Shown piece after piece: positions 17,000-27,868 of a stretch of DNA of 64,000 nt. How positions within the stretch are numbered: position 1 is the first letter of the stretch; every line of letters starts with the position of its first letter. Both the position numbers and the translations under genes were made by a program. The notes below the pieces were generated by a model, which was not told where the DNA came from, did not search any database, and saw only the letters and a program-made list of their open reading frames with translations. Source of the DNA: AWTP1-13 sp963797005 (GTDB lineage Bacteria > Pseudomonadota > Alphaproteobacteria > Rhizobiales > Hyphomicrobiaceae); NCBI GenBank assembly GCA_963797005.1, contig CAWCOF010000025.1, positions 62,001 through 126,000 of the forward strand, given 5' to 3'.

Positions 17000-18635
17000 T
17001 CAGTTCGTCAGCCGCAAGGTCGAGATCTTCAGCGCGATGTCGCGGAAGGCGGCCTTGAGCGCGTCGCCGGTCGTCGCATCATAGTAGTGGCTGTCGTCGG
17101 TGGCGCAGTTCTTCAGGAGGGTCTTGGCCGATGAGCTCACCTGGAAGCCGACCGCGAACACCTCGATCTCGCCGCCATCCACCGCAGCCTTCATCGCCGT
17201 GCAGAGGCTCGAAGCCTGCGAGCCCGACTTGGCGTTCTCGGAATTGCAGTTGATGTCGGGGCTCTGATCCGAGTCCTTGGCCTCCACGCCCTTGCAGTAG
17301 TTGATGTTGTACTCGCCGTCCGTCATCAGAACGGCGATCTTCTTCAGCTTGGGGTAGCCGTCGTCGGTGGTGTCCGCCAGATCGCTGTAGGGCCCTGCCG
17401 CGCTCGAAGAGGGGAACAGGTAGTTCCATTTCGGCGACAGCAGATACCAGGCCCAGGCCGTGCCGAGATGTCCCGCCGTCGAGCCGCCGGTGGAGAGCTT
17501 GTCGATGCGAGCCTTGAGCGCTGTCGTATCGCTGGACAGCGGCATGATCAGGTTTACCTCGCTGTCGGAATGGTTCGCCACGCTGCAGGAGCTGCTCGAG
17601 CTGGTGCCGAAGTAGCCCTTACCGACGAAAGCAGTGGACGGCGGCGCGTCTGTATACTTCTCCGCGCCGATGCGCTCCGTCACGCACTTCGATGAGATCA
17701 CCCAGGTCTTGGTGCTGCTGCCATAGCCACCGTAGCCGCCATAGCCACCGTAGCCGTAGGAGGTCGTGGGAAACTTGATCCACTCGCTGGTCGGTTGCTT
17801 TGACGTGTTGTTCATGTCGCTGTTGCTGAACTCTTGCGGGTGCGACGAATTGTTGTTGGTCACGGTGCCGCGCACCTGCGGTGCCAGCGTGGTTCCCACG
17901 TTGACCGCTTCCGCAAACGGCGCCAGCGCCACCCTGGCGGTCGCCTCGCTCTGGTCGTCCCACACCACGATGTCGATCAGGTCCTTGGCGGCCGACCTTG
18001 AGATCGTCGATTTTCGAGCACGGCGAGCACATCGAGCCGGTGACGTCGAGCATGAGGGCGACCTCGATGTTCGAGCCGCCGTTGCCGCCCACCTTGAGCT
18101 CGGCGGTGGAGGTGGTCACGAGCTTGACGCATCCATAATAGTTGCCCTGGCAGCCGGCGGGTGCGCCGGCGTTGGAGCCTTGGTGGAAGAGCGCGTTGAG
18201 CACGCCGAGGAAGGGCGTCCTGACCCAGGAGGTGGCGGTCACCGTGAACTCGGTGTTCTGGGAGTTCGGCGAGAACTCGATCGAGCTCGATTCAACGTTT
18301 GAGGGCTTGGCCTGATCGAAGTAGGCCGTTGCCGCCGCCGAGGCCTTGTTGATGGTGTCGCTGCTCTCGACCTGCGCGACCCTGCCGGCGGCCAGCGCCG
18401 CCGCGTCGAGGGCGTACTGTGTGTGCGAGTTGACGGCGTAGACGCGGCCGAAGTCGATGGCGAGGCCGACGAATGCGGTGAGCGGAATGACCAGCAGGGC
18501 GAAGGTCATGCCGACCGTTCCGGAGCGGTCGCCAACGAAGCGGTGGACAAGGCGCCTGGGCCGGCGTTCGCGCGGCTGGTCCGTGAGGCTTGGGGTGGCC
18601 GGCTGCCAGTCGCCGGCCATGGAAGATGCGGGCAT
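17000..18635 (-). CDS. TadG-like pilus protein with von Willebrand A domain, frameshifted (paralog 1)
   Basis: Membrane-anchored, mostly extracytoplasmic protein related to TadG. A TadE/TadG-type N-terminal hydrophobic segment (GTVGMTFALLVIPLTAFVGL, about residues 38-58) is followed by NSHTQYALDAAALAAGR. The vWA domain begins with the metal-site motif MLDVTGSM and continues with VLMTDGEYNINYCKG. One extra base near 17996 splits the gene into two overlapping frames; correcting it gives about 545 residues colinear with the intact paralog at 30676. GGGGAG precedes the ATG. A Gly-Tyr repeat (YGYGGYGGYGGYG), encoded by two perfect 18-bp units, replaces a shorter Gly-Ser segment of the paralog. It sits between ptsH and ahcY, which are usually adjacent. 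Confidence 0.85.
17720..17755. repeat. 18-bp tandem duplication in TadG paralog 1
   Basis: Two perfect copies of GCCATAGCCACCGTAGCC, coding on the minus strand for Gly-Tyr-Gly units. Slippage at this site would change the length of an extracytoplasmic loop in multiples of six residues. Confidence 0.9.
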
Positions 18636-18911
18636 GAGAGGCTCCCCTTGGCTTGGAACGGTGCGCGAAGTATTGGCGGGGGCTGATTTCGAACACGTAA
18701 AGAAATACGCGCAGTAGAAGGAATTTTGTCTACACGTTTATTCTTGTTTGTTCTGCATTTTATTAAAATCGCGCGGACCGTATTAACAAGTAAGAAGCCA
18801 TTTTTACTTGAGCGCCCGCGAGGCACAGGCGAAGGAGCCTCCATGGAGGGGCGATTGAGCCCTTTGCGTGCAGATCTGCGCATAAGACATAACGACTTCT
18901 TTATATCTTTA

Positions 18912-18940
18912 TTGCGAGGCGGCGGTCGTGTGGCTATAGA
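18912..18940 (+). promoter_or_regulatory. putative sigma70-type promoter of ahcY
   Basis: TTGCGA (18912-18917), a 17-bp spacer and TATAGA (18935-18940), about 80 bp before the ahcY start. The 384-bp spacer between tadG paralog 1 and ahcY has an AT-rich core (about 18720-18800) that should also hold the divergent tadG promoter. I see no S-adenosylhomocysteine riboswitch consensus. Confidence 0.5.
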
Positions 18941-19019
18941 GGCCCCGAGAGCACTGCGCCCGGCCCCGCCCGGCGCTTCCCGAGAACCCACAACCCGAAA
19001 CACGTCAGGAACCTGGTAC

Positions 19020-20424
19020 ATGGCGGCTCGCAGCAACGACTACGTGGTGAAGGACATCGCCCTGGCCGACTGGGGCCGCAAAGAGATCGCCATCGCCGAG
19101 ACCGAGATGCCCGGCCTGATGGCCACGCGCGAGGAGTACGGGCCGACGCAGCCGCTGCGCGGGGCCCGCATCGCCGGCTCGCTGCACATGACCATCCAGA
19201 CCGCCGTCCTCATCGAGACGCTCAAGAGCCTGGGTGCCGACGTGCGCTGGGCCTCGTGCAACATCTACTCGACGCAGGACCACGCCGCGGCCGCCATCGC
19301 CGCCGCCGGCACGCCGGTGTTCGCCGTCAAGGGCGAGAGCCTCGTCGACTACTGGGACTACACGCACCGCATCTTCGACTGGGCCGACGGCGGCAGCGCC
19401 AACATGCTCCTCGACGACGGCGGCGATGCCACCTTGCTCATCCACCTCGGCGTCGAGGCCGGCAAGAACCCCGCCGTCATCAACCACCCGACCAATGAGG
19501 AGGAGGAGGTGCTGTTTGCCGCCATCAAGCGGCGGCTCAAGGAGCAGCCGGACTGGTACGGCAAGAACGCCAAGAGCGTCCGCGGCGTCACCGAGGAGAC
19601 CACCACCGGCGTGCATCGGCTCTACGAGATGCACCGGAAGGGCACGCTGCTGTGGCCCGCCATCAACGTCAACAACTCCGTCACCAAGTCCAAGTTCGAC
19701 AACCTCTACGGCTGCCGCGAGTCGCTCGTCGACGGCATCCGCCGCGGCACCGACGTGATGATGGCGGGCAAGGTCGCCTTCGTCGCGGGCTACGGCGACG
19801 TCGGCAAGGGGTCGGCCGCCTCGCTGCAGACAGGCCGGCTGCCGCGTGCTGGTGGCCGAGGTCGATCCGATCTGCGCGCTGCAGGCGGCCATGGAGGGCT
19901 ACGAGGTCACCACCATGGACGATGCCGCGCCGCGCGCCGACATCTTCGTCACCGCCACCGGCAATGTCGACGTCATCACGGTGGACCACATGCGCGCCAT
20001 GAAGGACCGGGCGATCGTCGCCAACATCGGCCACTTCGATTCCGAGATCCAGGTCGCGGCCTTGAAGAACTTCAAGTGGGTGAACGTCAAGCCGCAGGTG
20101 GACGAGATCGAGTTCCCGGGCGGCAAGCGGATCATCCTGTTGTCCGAGGGGCGGCTCGTGAACCTCGGCAACGCCATGGGCCACCCGAGCTTCGTCATGT
20201 CCTCGTCCTTCACCAACCAGACGCTGGCGCAGATCGAGCTCTTCACCAACCCGGAAAAGTACAAGAGACAAGTCTACACGCTGCCCAAGCACCTCGACGA
20301 GAAGGTGGCGCGGCTCCACCTCGACAAGATCGGCGTGAAGCTGACCAAGCTCAGCGACAAGCAGTCGGCCTACATCGGCGTGCCGCAGCAGGGGCCGTAC
20401 AAGCCCGATCACTATCGCTATTGA
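19020..20424 (+). CDS. ahcY: adenosylhomocysteinase with a +1 frameshift
   Basis: Hydrolyses S-adenosylhomocysteine to adenosine and homocysteine, using bound NAD. The N-terminal part (MAARSNDYVVKDIALADWG, SGSLHMT-like AGSLHMTIQTAVLIETL, NNSVTKSKFDN) and NAD loop AGYGDVGKGSAASL lie in one frame. The rest (LVAEVDPICALQAAMEGYEV to the family C-terminus KPDHYRY) lies in the next frame. One extra base near 19830, in CTGCAGACAGG, is responsible; removing it gives about 467 residues, the normal length. SAH hydrolase is central to methyl recycling, so an assembly error is more likely than inactivation. Its place downstream of the ptsH cluster is typical for Hyphomicrobiales. Confidence 0.92.
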
Positions 20425-20441
20425 CCATTTCCGCCGCCTTC

Positions 20442-20542
20442 GGGTGTCAGGTTTCAGGTTTTAGGGGCCAGGGAAAACGGCCGACCCTGCACGTATCTTC
20501 TCGCTCGCTGAAACCTGACCCCTGAAACCTGGAACCTGACCC
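20442..20542. repeat. CAGGTTTCAGG-type inverted repeat
   Basis: Left arm from 20442 (GGGTGTCAGGTTTCAGG, then TTTTAGGGGCCAGG) pairs imperfectly with the right arm at 20514-20542 (CCTGACCCCTGAAACC, TGGAACCTGACCC). The arms themselves hold short internal repeats of CAGGTTT. Lies 18 bp after ahcY and may act as its 3'-end structure. Confidence 0.75.
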
Positions 20543-21315
20543 AAACGCCTGTTCCCCCGCAGCGGCTTTCCGCTCGAGGTTTTGCTTGATCAAGGGGCTG
20601 CGGGGCGGTGGGCACCGCATTCCTTTAGTTTTTTTGAGCGGTGCCATTCACCGCCCCGCGCAGGGTTTGTGGCCTGATCGTCGCGTTCAACCTCACTCGG
20701 GGACCGGGAATCCCACCCGGCGGCGACGCTGAGCCCCGGTGCCTCGGTCTGCGTCGACCTCGGCCCGGCACTGCCCTTCGCCCTCACGCTCAAAGACGCC
20801 TCTAGAACGCGACCCCTTGGTGGAGCGAAGTGAAGGCAAGATACATACGTCCCAACCCCCGGGGATAACTCCGCCTACGGTTAATCGCGCGCTCCCTCTC
20901 CCCGCGCTTCGCCAACCTTGCCGGGCAGGCCGTCAGCGCGGGGAGAGAGCCTGCCCCGGACTTGATCCGGGGGTCGGGGTGAGGGGCAGCGACATACGCC
21001 ACCGCGCCATCGCACGCCTTGCCCTGCGTGGTGAGCTTGCTTGCCCTCGGGCTTGACCCGAGGGTCGAACCACGTCGGCCACGACGGTGCCATTCACCCG
21101 CCCTTCGACGAGCTCAGGACGGTGTTGGCGTTCTGCGTCCGCGCCGCCACCGTCATCCCGTGCAGCCGCCGCGCCTGCGGCGCGGGCGGTGGAGGCACGG
21201 GACCCATGCGCGTGTCCACTGGCGCTCTTCCTCCGCATCACGCCGCCTCGCCGAGGCGCACCAATTCGACAAAGGCCCCGCCGCACCGTAAATCTCGCCC
21301 GAAGGCACCCATGCC
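20543..21315. other. intergenic spacer with strong hairpins, no gene recognised
   Basis: No convincing protein-coding gene on either strand. A very stable hairpin lies at 20600-20659: 11-bp outer arms (GCGGGGCGGTG/CACCGCCCCGC) and 8-bp inner arms (GGCACCGC/GCGGTGCC), around an 18-20-nt loop that carries a T run on the plus strand and AAAGGAAT on the minus strand. A second structured part at about 20680-20735 contains CCGGG-AATCCCA-CCCGG. From 20888 to about 20991 there is a degenerate R-family repeat (CCCTCTCCCCGCG ... CGCGGGGAGAGAG ... GGTGAGGGGCAGC). The rest to trpF is unstructured GC-rich sequence in which I see nothing. A noncoding RNA is possible. Confidence 0.5.
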
Positions 21316-21957
21316 ATGGCCACGAAAGTCAAAATCTGCGGACTGAAGACCGAGGCGGCGCTGGAAGCAGCACTCGCCGGCGGGGCGGACTACGTCGGCC
21401 TCGTGTTCTTCCCGCCGAGCCCGCGCAACGTGGCGCCGGCTGCGGCCAAGGCGCTCGCCGACAAGGCGCGCGGACGCGCCCGGATCGTGGCGCTCATGGT
21501 CGACCCCGACGATGCCCTGATCGACGCCGTGATGGCCTCGGCCGATCCCGACCTCATCCAGCTGCACGGCGAGGAAACGCCCGAGCGCGTTGCCGAGATA
21601 CACCGCCGCTGGCGCCGGCCGGTGATGAAGGCGATCAAGGTGGAGACGGCCGCGGATGCCCGTGCCGCCGGCGACTATCGGGGCGCCGCCGACCTCATTT
21701 TGTTCGATGCGCGCGCCCCGGCCGAGAGCACGCGTCCCGGCGGCAACGGCGCCCCGTTCGACTGGCGGGCGCTCGCCGGCATCGGCGACAAGGGCGGCTT
21801 CGTTCTCTCCGGCGGCCTCACGCCCGACAATGTCGCCGAGGCGATCCGGGTCACGGGGGCGGCGATCGTCGATGTCTCTTCGGGGGTGGAGAGCCGGCCC
21901 GGCGAGAAGGATCCCGACCTCATCCGCCGCTTCCTCGACGCGGCCAAGAAAGGCTGA
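21316..21957 (+). CDS. trpF: phosphoribosylanthranilate isomerase
   Basis: Third enzyme-domain step of tryptophan synthesis: an Amadori rearrangement of PRA to CdRP on a TIM barrel. Start MATKVKICGLKTEAALEAAL carries the catalytic Cys region (KICGLK); the barrel continues with GADYVGLVFFPPSPRNV and IQLHGEE. The general-acid Asp and phosphate-binding elements are LFDARAP, VLSGGLTPDNVAEAI and VDVSSGVESRPGEKD. Length 213 residues is normal. First of a trpF-(secreted protein)-trpB-trpA-accD-folC run. Confidence 0.95.
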   Translation: MATKVKICGLKTEAALEAALAGGADYVGLVFFPPSPRNVAPAAAKALADKARGRARIVALMVDPDDALIDAVMASADPDLIQLHGEETPERVAEIHRRWRRPVMKAIKVETAADARAAGDYRGAADLILFDARAPAESTRPGGNGAPFDWRALAGIGDKGGFVLSGGLTPDNVAEAIRVTGAAIVDVSSGVESRPGEKDPDLIRRFLDAAKKG

Positions 21958-21967
21958 CAGGACGACC

Positions 21968-22324
21968 ATGCGCTCAACGACACTTGCTGTATCTGGCGGC
22001 ATGGCATTGGCGCTCGCAATCGGCCTCGGCGGCGCCACCAACGCGCAGGGCACTTCGCCCGCCGAGGAGCGGTGCCGCGCCGTCATGAAAATCGTCGGTG
22101 GCGTCATCAACGACTACGCCGGCCAGATCAGCACCGACCTCATCGAAGACCTGCGCAGGAAGATCGGCGATAAGATGAAGTGCGACGGACCCGATCAATA
22201 CCGAACCTGGCCCAACACCAAGGACCGGGAGGCGCTCGCCCGCATCGGTCAGTTGATCAGGGTCTGGGACGCCTGCAACAAGGATCCCAAGCGCGAAGGC
22301 TGCATAGGGACGGATGGGCAATAG
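21968..22324 (+). CDS. small secreted protein of unknown function
   Basis: 118 residues with an N-terminal signal peptide (MRSTTLAVSGGMALALAIGL, cleavage likely after TNAQ near residue 28). The mature part is helical and charged, with three Cys (ERCRAV, KMKCDG and the C-terminal DACN...EGC region), suggesting a disulfide-stabilised periplasmic protein. I do not recognise the family. It starts 10 bp after trpF and ends 12 bp before trpB, so it is cotranscribed with the trp genes but has no evident role in tryptophan synthesis. The longer ORF from 21656 overlaps trpF and is rejected. Confidence 0.75.
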   Translation: MRSTTLAVSGGMALALAIGLGGATNAQGTSPAEERCRAVMKIVGGVINDYAGQISTDLIEDLRRKIGDKMKCDGPDQYRTWPNTKDREALARIGQLIRVWDACNKDPKREGCIGTDGQ

Positions 22325-22336
22325 GATCGTCGCGCC

Positions 22337-23599
<1,263 letters not shown>

Positions 23600-23605
23600 C
23601 GTCTA

Positions 23606-23722
23606 TTCCCTCTCCCCACTCTTCAGTGGGGAGAGGGTTAGGGTGAGGGGCAGAGGCTTGCTCTGGCGGTTGCTGCTGCCCCTCACCCCGACCCTCTCCC
23701 CGTAAGGACGGGGAGAGGGAGA
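23606..23722. repeat. R-family palindromic repeat, copy 2
   Basis: Same two-hairpin design as at 8219, with left hairpin CCCTCTCCCCACTCTTCAGT and GGGGAGAGGGTTAGGGTGAG, and right half CCCCTCACCCCGACCC ... GGGGAGAGGG. Lies wholly between trpB and trpA. Confidence 0.92.
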
Positions 23723-23739
23723 GTTGGGACTAAGAGACC

Positions 23740-24561
23740 ATGCCATCACGCATCGACCGCCGCTTTGCCGCCCTCGAGAAGGAGGGCCGCGCCGGCTTCA
23801 TCGCCTTCATCACCGCCGGCGATCCCGACTACGCCACGTCGGAGCAGATCCTCTTCGGCCTGCCTGCCGCCGGCGCCGATCTCATCGAGCTCGGCATGCC
23901 GTTCTCCGATCCCATGGCCGACGGCCCCGCCGTCCAGGCCTCCTCGCTGCGCGCGCTGAAGGGCGGGCAGACGATGAAGAAGACGCTCGCGCTGGTACGC
24001 TCCTTCCGCGCCCGCGACCCCGACACGCCGATCGTGCTCATGGGCTACTACAATCCGATCTACGTCTACCCGAGCGAGCGCTTTCTCGACGACGCGAAAG
24101 AAGCAGGCGTCGACGGCCTCATCATCGTCGACGTGCCGCCCGAGGCCGACCCCGAGCTCTGCCTGCCCGCGATCGCGCGCGGCCTGCATTTCATTCGCCT
24201 CGCCACGCCCACCACCGATGCCAAACGCCTGCCGGCCGTGCTCTCCAACACCTCGGGCTTCCTCTATTACGTGTCCATCACCGGCACGACCGGCGCCGCA
24301 ACCCCGGAAGTTGGTGCGGTTCACGCACAGGTGGCCGAGATCAAGAAGTCGACCAAGCTTCCCGTTGTTGTCGGTTTCGGTGTAAGGACGCCCCAGCAGG
24401 CCAGGGCGATCGCCGCCGGATGCGATGGCGTGGCCGTCGGGACAGCAATCGTTAACGCCGTCCGGGAAACGCTCGGCCCGCGCGGGGAAGCGACTGGAAA
24501 AACGGTCTCCAACGTTCTAGACCTTGTAAGAAGCTTGTCGCAGGCATTGCGCACTACCTGA
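23740..24561 (+). CDS. trpA: tryptophan synthase alpha chain
   Basis: Cleaves indole-3-glycerol phosphate to indole and glyceraldehyde 3-phosphate, passing indole to TrpB. Catalytic Glu is in LIELGMPFSDPMADGPAVQ, which also holds the catalytic Asp. Further family signatures are MGYYNPIYVYP, GLIIVDVPPEAD, YVSITGTTGA and the phosphate-binding VVGFGVRTPQQA. Length 273 residues is normal. Follows trpB across the R repeat, on the same strand. Confidence 0.95.
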   Translation: MPSRIDRRFAALEKEGRAGFIAFITAGDPDYATSEQILFGLPAAGADLIELGMPFSDPMADGPAVQASSLRALKGGQTMKKTLALVRSFRARDPDTPIVLMGYYNPIYVYPSERFLDDAKEAGVDGLIIVDVPPEADPELCLPAIARGLHFIRLATPTTDAKRLPAVLSNTSGFLYYVSITGTTGAATPEVGAVHAQVAEIKKSTKLPVVVGFGVRTPQQARAIAAGCDGVAVGTAIVNAVRETLGPRGEATGKTVSNVLDLVRSLSQALRTT

Positions 24562-24669
24562 AGTTGCAGGCCACATTCGGGCCCGGGTCGGCAAGACCGG
24601 GCGAAATGGCGGGCCGATCCGGCAAAGCTCGAGGTTCAGCCAGGCGGGAGCTGGAGGAGTAGAAGGCGC

Positions 24670-25725
24670 GTGAACTGGATCAACAACGTCGTCCGTCCGA
24701 AGATCCGCAACCTGCTCACCACCAAGCGCGAGTTGCCGGAGAACCTCTGGGTCAAGTGCCCCGAGACGGGGCAGATGGTCTTCTACAAGGACCTCGAGGC
24801 CAACCAGTTCGTCATCCCGGGCTCCAACTATCACATGCGCGTCGATGCGCAGAGGCGGCTGCAGCATCTGTTCGACGGCGGCGAATATGCCAAGGTTCCC
24901 GTCCCCGAAGTCCCGCAGGACCCGCTCAAGTTCCGCGACGGCAAGCGCTACACCGACCGCCTCAAGGCCTCGAAGAACGAGACCCAGCTCGACGATGCGG
25001 TCCTCGTCGGCGAGGGCAAGCTCGACGACATCGACATCGTCGCCGCCGCCCAGGACTTCCGCTTTATGGCGGGCTCGCTCGGCATGGCCGCGGGTGAGGC
25101 CGTCATCACCGGCATGATGCGCGCGGTGGAGAAGGGCACGCCCTTCATCCTGTTTGCGGCCTCCGGTGGCGCGCGCATGCAGGAGGGCATCCTCTCGCTC
25201 ATGCAGATGCCGCGCACGACCATTGCCGTGCAGAAGCTGCGCGAAGCGCGCCTGCCCTACATCGTCGTGCTGACGGATCCCACCACCGGCGGCGTCACCG
25301 CCTCCTACGCCATGCTGGGCGACGTGCAGATCGCCGAGCCAGGGGCGCTGATCTGCTTCGCCGGCCCCCGCGTCATCCAGCAGACCATCCGCGAGCAGCT
25401 GCCCGAGGGCTTCCAGAAGGCCGAATATCTCTTGGCCCACGGCATGATCGACATGGTCGTCCACCGCCACAAGCTGCGTGACACGCTGGCGCGCCTGTGC
25501 CGCCTGCTTTCGCCCAGCGCCCATGTGGCCCTCGCCGCCAGGCCGATCGCCGCGCGGCAGGCCGAGCGCGGCTACCTCAACGGCAGCCCGGTCGACGGTC
25601 AAACCATCGAGACGCTCGCCCGCGCCCCCGACGTCATCGAGCCCGAGGCCGTCGACGACGCGGAGCGCTTCGAGACGCGCGACCGCACGGGCCGCGCCGA
25701 CGGCACCCCCCGCACCCGGCCGTAG
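24670..25725 (+). CDS. accD: acetyl-CoA carboxylase carboxyltransferase subunit beta
   Basis: Beta subunit of the carboxyltransferase that makes malonyl-CoA, the first step of fatty acid synthesis. A GTG start at 24670 follows a strong GGAGGAG at about 24653. The carboxyltransferase core is clear: AGSLGMAAGEAVITG, FAASGGARMQEG, LTDPTTGGVTASYAMLGD and the C-terminal FAGPRVIQQTIREQLPEGFQ. In the N-terminal segment LWVKCPETGQMVFYKDLEAN only one of the four zinc-ribbon cysteines of E. coli AccD remains, a variation I believe is shared by other rhizobial AccD proteins. Length 351 residues, with a variable acidic tail. The trpA-accD-folC order is common in Alphaproteobacteria. Confidence 0.95.
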   Translation: MNWINNVVRPKIRNLLTTKRELPENLWVKCPETGQMVFYKDLEANQFVIPGSNYHMRVDAQRRLQHLFDGGEYAKVPVPEVPQDPLKFRDGKRYTDRLKASKNETQLDDAVLVGEGKLDDIDIVAAAQDFRFMAGSLGMAAGEAVITGMMRAVEKGTPFILFAASGGARMQEGILSLMQMPRTTIAVQKLREARLPYIVVLTDPTTGGVTASYAMLGDVQIAEPGALICFAGPRVIQQTIREQLPEGFQKAEYLLAHGMIDMVVHRHKLRDTLARLCRLLSPSAHVALAARPIAARQAERGYLNGSPVDGQTIETLARAPDVIEPEAVDDAERFETRDRTGRADGTPRTRP

Positions 25726-25958
25726 TTCGCCTACGCGCAAGGTTTCCGTCGGTCCCCACGCTCTCCGTCATCCCGGCGCCACGCGTGGGCCTCAGGGCGC
25801 GCGTGGGACCAGGCCGGGACCCGCACTCTCCTGGTCGATGCGTCAGTCGGTTGGGCCGCCGAGAACCTCACCGCCGCGCCACCTGTCAAGCCCCTGAATT
25901 ACCTTGGCAAGACCGACGCGGCCGTTTGTCTTTCACCCCCGGTATGCTACCGGGCTGC

Positions 25959-27293
25959 ATGCGCACGAGCGACGATCTCCTGGCCGAGCTGCGGCAGCTT
26001 CATCCCAAGCTGATCGACCTGTCGCTCGGCCGCATCGAGACGCTGCTTACCAAGCTCGGCAACCCCGAAGGCCGTCTGCCGCCCGTCGTCCACATTGCCG
26101 GCACCAACGGCAAGGGCTCCACCGCCGCGTTCCTGAAAGCCATGCTGCAGGCGGCCGGCAAGCGCGTTCACGTCTACACCTCTCCCCATCTCGTGCGCTT
26201 CCATGAGCGCATCGAGCTCGCTGGCGCAAATGGCCGCGCGGAACCCATCGGCGAGGCCGAGCTCGTCGTGCTGCTGGAGCGCGTCCAACGCGTCAACGCC
26301 GGCGATCCCATCACCTTCTTCGAGATCACCACGGCGGCTGCCTTCCTGGCCTTCGCCGAGCATCCCGCCGACGCCCTGATCCTCGAGGTCGGTCTCGGCG
26401 GCCGCCTCGACGCCACCAACGTCGTGGACAAGCCGGCGCTCTCCGTCATTACGCCGGTCTCGCTCGACCACGCCGACAAGCTCGGGGACACCATTGCCCA
26501 GATCGCCGGCGAGAAGGCCGGCATTCTCAAATCCGGCGTCGCCGCGGTCATCTCGTGCCAGCCGCCGGAGGCCGCCGCCGCCATCAATGCCGCGGCTCGG
26601 CGCGTCGGCGCGCCCCTTATCGTCTGGGGTCAGGACTACGAGGCCTTCGAGCAGCGCGGCCGCCTCGTCTACCAGAGCGCGGAGCGGCTGATCGATCTGC
26701 CCCTGCCCGCGCTGATGGGGCAGCACCAGATCGTCAATGCCGCAACGGCGGTGGCGGCCGCGCTGGAGCTCGAGCGCCTCGGCCTCACCAATGCCGCCGC
26801 CATCGAGCGCGGGCTCCTCGATGTGCGCTGGCCGGCGCGCATGCAGCCGCTCAACAACGGCCCGCTCTCGGCCCTGCTTGTGCCGGGGGCGGAGCTGTGG
26901 CTCGACGGCGGCCACAATCCCGCGGGCGCCGAGGCCATCGCCCGCACGCTGGGCGAGCTCGAGGAGCGGGCGCCCAAGCCTGTCGGCCTCGTCGTCGGCA
27001 TGATGGGCCCGAAGGATGCACCCGGCTTCTTCGAGCACTTCCGCGGTCTGGTGCGCCGCGCCGTCACGGTGCCCGTGCCCGGCTCGCACGACCGCCCCTA
27101 CGATCCGCGCGCGCTGGCCGAGGTCGCAGCCGCGGCAGGGCTCAACGCCGAAGCGGCCGACGACGTGGAGACCGCCATTCGCCGCCTGCAACAGGCGGAG
27201 GGAGAACCGCTGCGCATCCTGATCTGCGGCTCGCTCTACCTGGCGGGGCAAGTGCTGGCGCTGCAGGAGGGCGTGCAGGCGCAGTTGAATTGA
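25959..27293 (+). CDS. folC: bifunctional folylpolyglutamate/dihydrofolate synthase
   Basis: Adds glutamate to dihydropteroate and to tetrahydrofolates, using ATP. The Mur-ligase-like P-loop is VHIAGTNGKGSTAAFL (near residues 44-59), followed by VYTSPHLVRFHERI, LEVGLGGRLDATNVV and ITPVSLDHADKLGDT. The C-terminal domain has LWLDGGHNPAGAEA. The ATG at 25959 (MRTSDDLLAELRQL) gives 444 residues; an in-frame ATG at 25944 would add five. The 233-bp gap after accD holds nothing recognisable. Confidence 0.93.
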   Translation: MRTSDDLLAELRQLHPKLIDLSLGRIETLLTKLGNPEGRLPPVVHIAGTNGKGSTAAFLKAMLQAAGKRVHVYTSPHLVRFHERIELAGANGRAEPIGEAELVVLLERVQRVNAGDPITFFEITTAAAFLAFAEHPADALILEVGLGGRLDATNVVDKPALSVITPVSLDHADKLGDTIAQIAGEKAGILKSGVAAVISCQPPEAAAAINAAARRVGAPLIVWGQDYEAFEQRGRLVYQSAERLIDLPLPALMGQHQIVNAATAVAAALELERLGLTNAAAIERGLLDVRWPARMQPLNNGPLSALLVPGAELWLDGGHNPAGAEAIARTLGELEERAPKPVGLVVGMMGPKDAPGFFEHFRGLVRRAVTVPVPGSHDRPYDPRALAEVAAAAGLNAEAADDVETAIRRLQQAEGEPLRILICGSLYLAGQVLALQEGVQAQLN

Positions 27294-27328
27294 CGCGGCA
27301 GGGAGGTTTCCGCGGCGCGGTGGCGAAC

Positions 27329-27652
27329 TCAATTGCCGCCGGCGGCCGGCGTTCGGGCGGCGGGAGCCTGCACCTGATCATCGGCCTCGGGGCCGCGCCG
27401 TGCGAGGCGCACCGGCCAACGCACCCGCGTGGCGGCGCACCACAACAGCAGGCCCACGATGTAGCCGCCCTGGAGCGCACACAGTGAGCCGAAGCCGCCC
27501 GCCAGCGCCGTCCACGGGGTTAGGCCGATCACTGGGATCGCGATAAGTGTCCCGACCAAGATCAAGACAGACGCGGCAACGACCGATGGAACGCGCAAGC
27601 GCAGGCCGAGAAGCAGCCCGACGGCCCCAGCACCGGCCATCAACCAGATCAC
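27329..27652 (-). CDS. small integral membrane protein, unknown function
   Basis: Hydrophobic protein with three or four predicted membrane helices (WLMAGAGAVGLLLGLRLRV, VVAASVLILVGTLIAIPVIG, TALAGGFGSLCALQGGYIVG, LLWCAATRV) and a charged Pro/Ala-rich C-terminus. I chose a GTG at 27652 because GAGAGG lies 5 bp upstream; the longer ORF from 27790 starts with unlikely sequence, and an ATG at 27640 is an alternative. It is convergent with folC. No family recognised. Confidence 0.6.
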   Translation of the reverse strand: MIWLMAGAGAVGLLLGLRLRVPSVVAASVLILVGTLIAIPVIGLTPWTALAGGFGSLCALQGGYIVGLLLWCAATRVRWPVRLARRGPEADDQVQAPAARTPAAGGN

Positions 27653-27868
27653 AATGCCCTCTCGCCTCGAATATCGTAACCCCCCCGCAACCGGGGGTCC
27701 TAACAGGCACGCCGAGATGTTTTCCCCGACAATGATAAATATCGGCCGGCGAGCGATGGCAAGGCGGGAAAGCGTAGAAGGCGGCGGCATGACGCAAAAT
27801 AGCTGTTACTCACTGACAATCCGTCGGCAGCCTGTGTCAGATGCAAGTTGTTCTCTAACGGAGTGGTA

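Noticed and set aside
18840..19019. Possible S-adenosylhomocysteine riboswitch before ahcY
   Set aside because: No match to the conserved core of the SAH riboswitch; only a sigma70-like promoter is visible.
20590..20793. Short minus-strand ORFs over the hairpin region downstream of ahcY
   Set aside because: They are encoded by the palindromic stems themselves and have no protein-like pattern; a structural RNA explanation is preferred.
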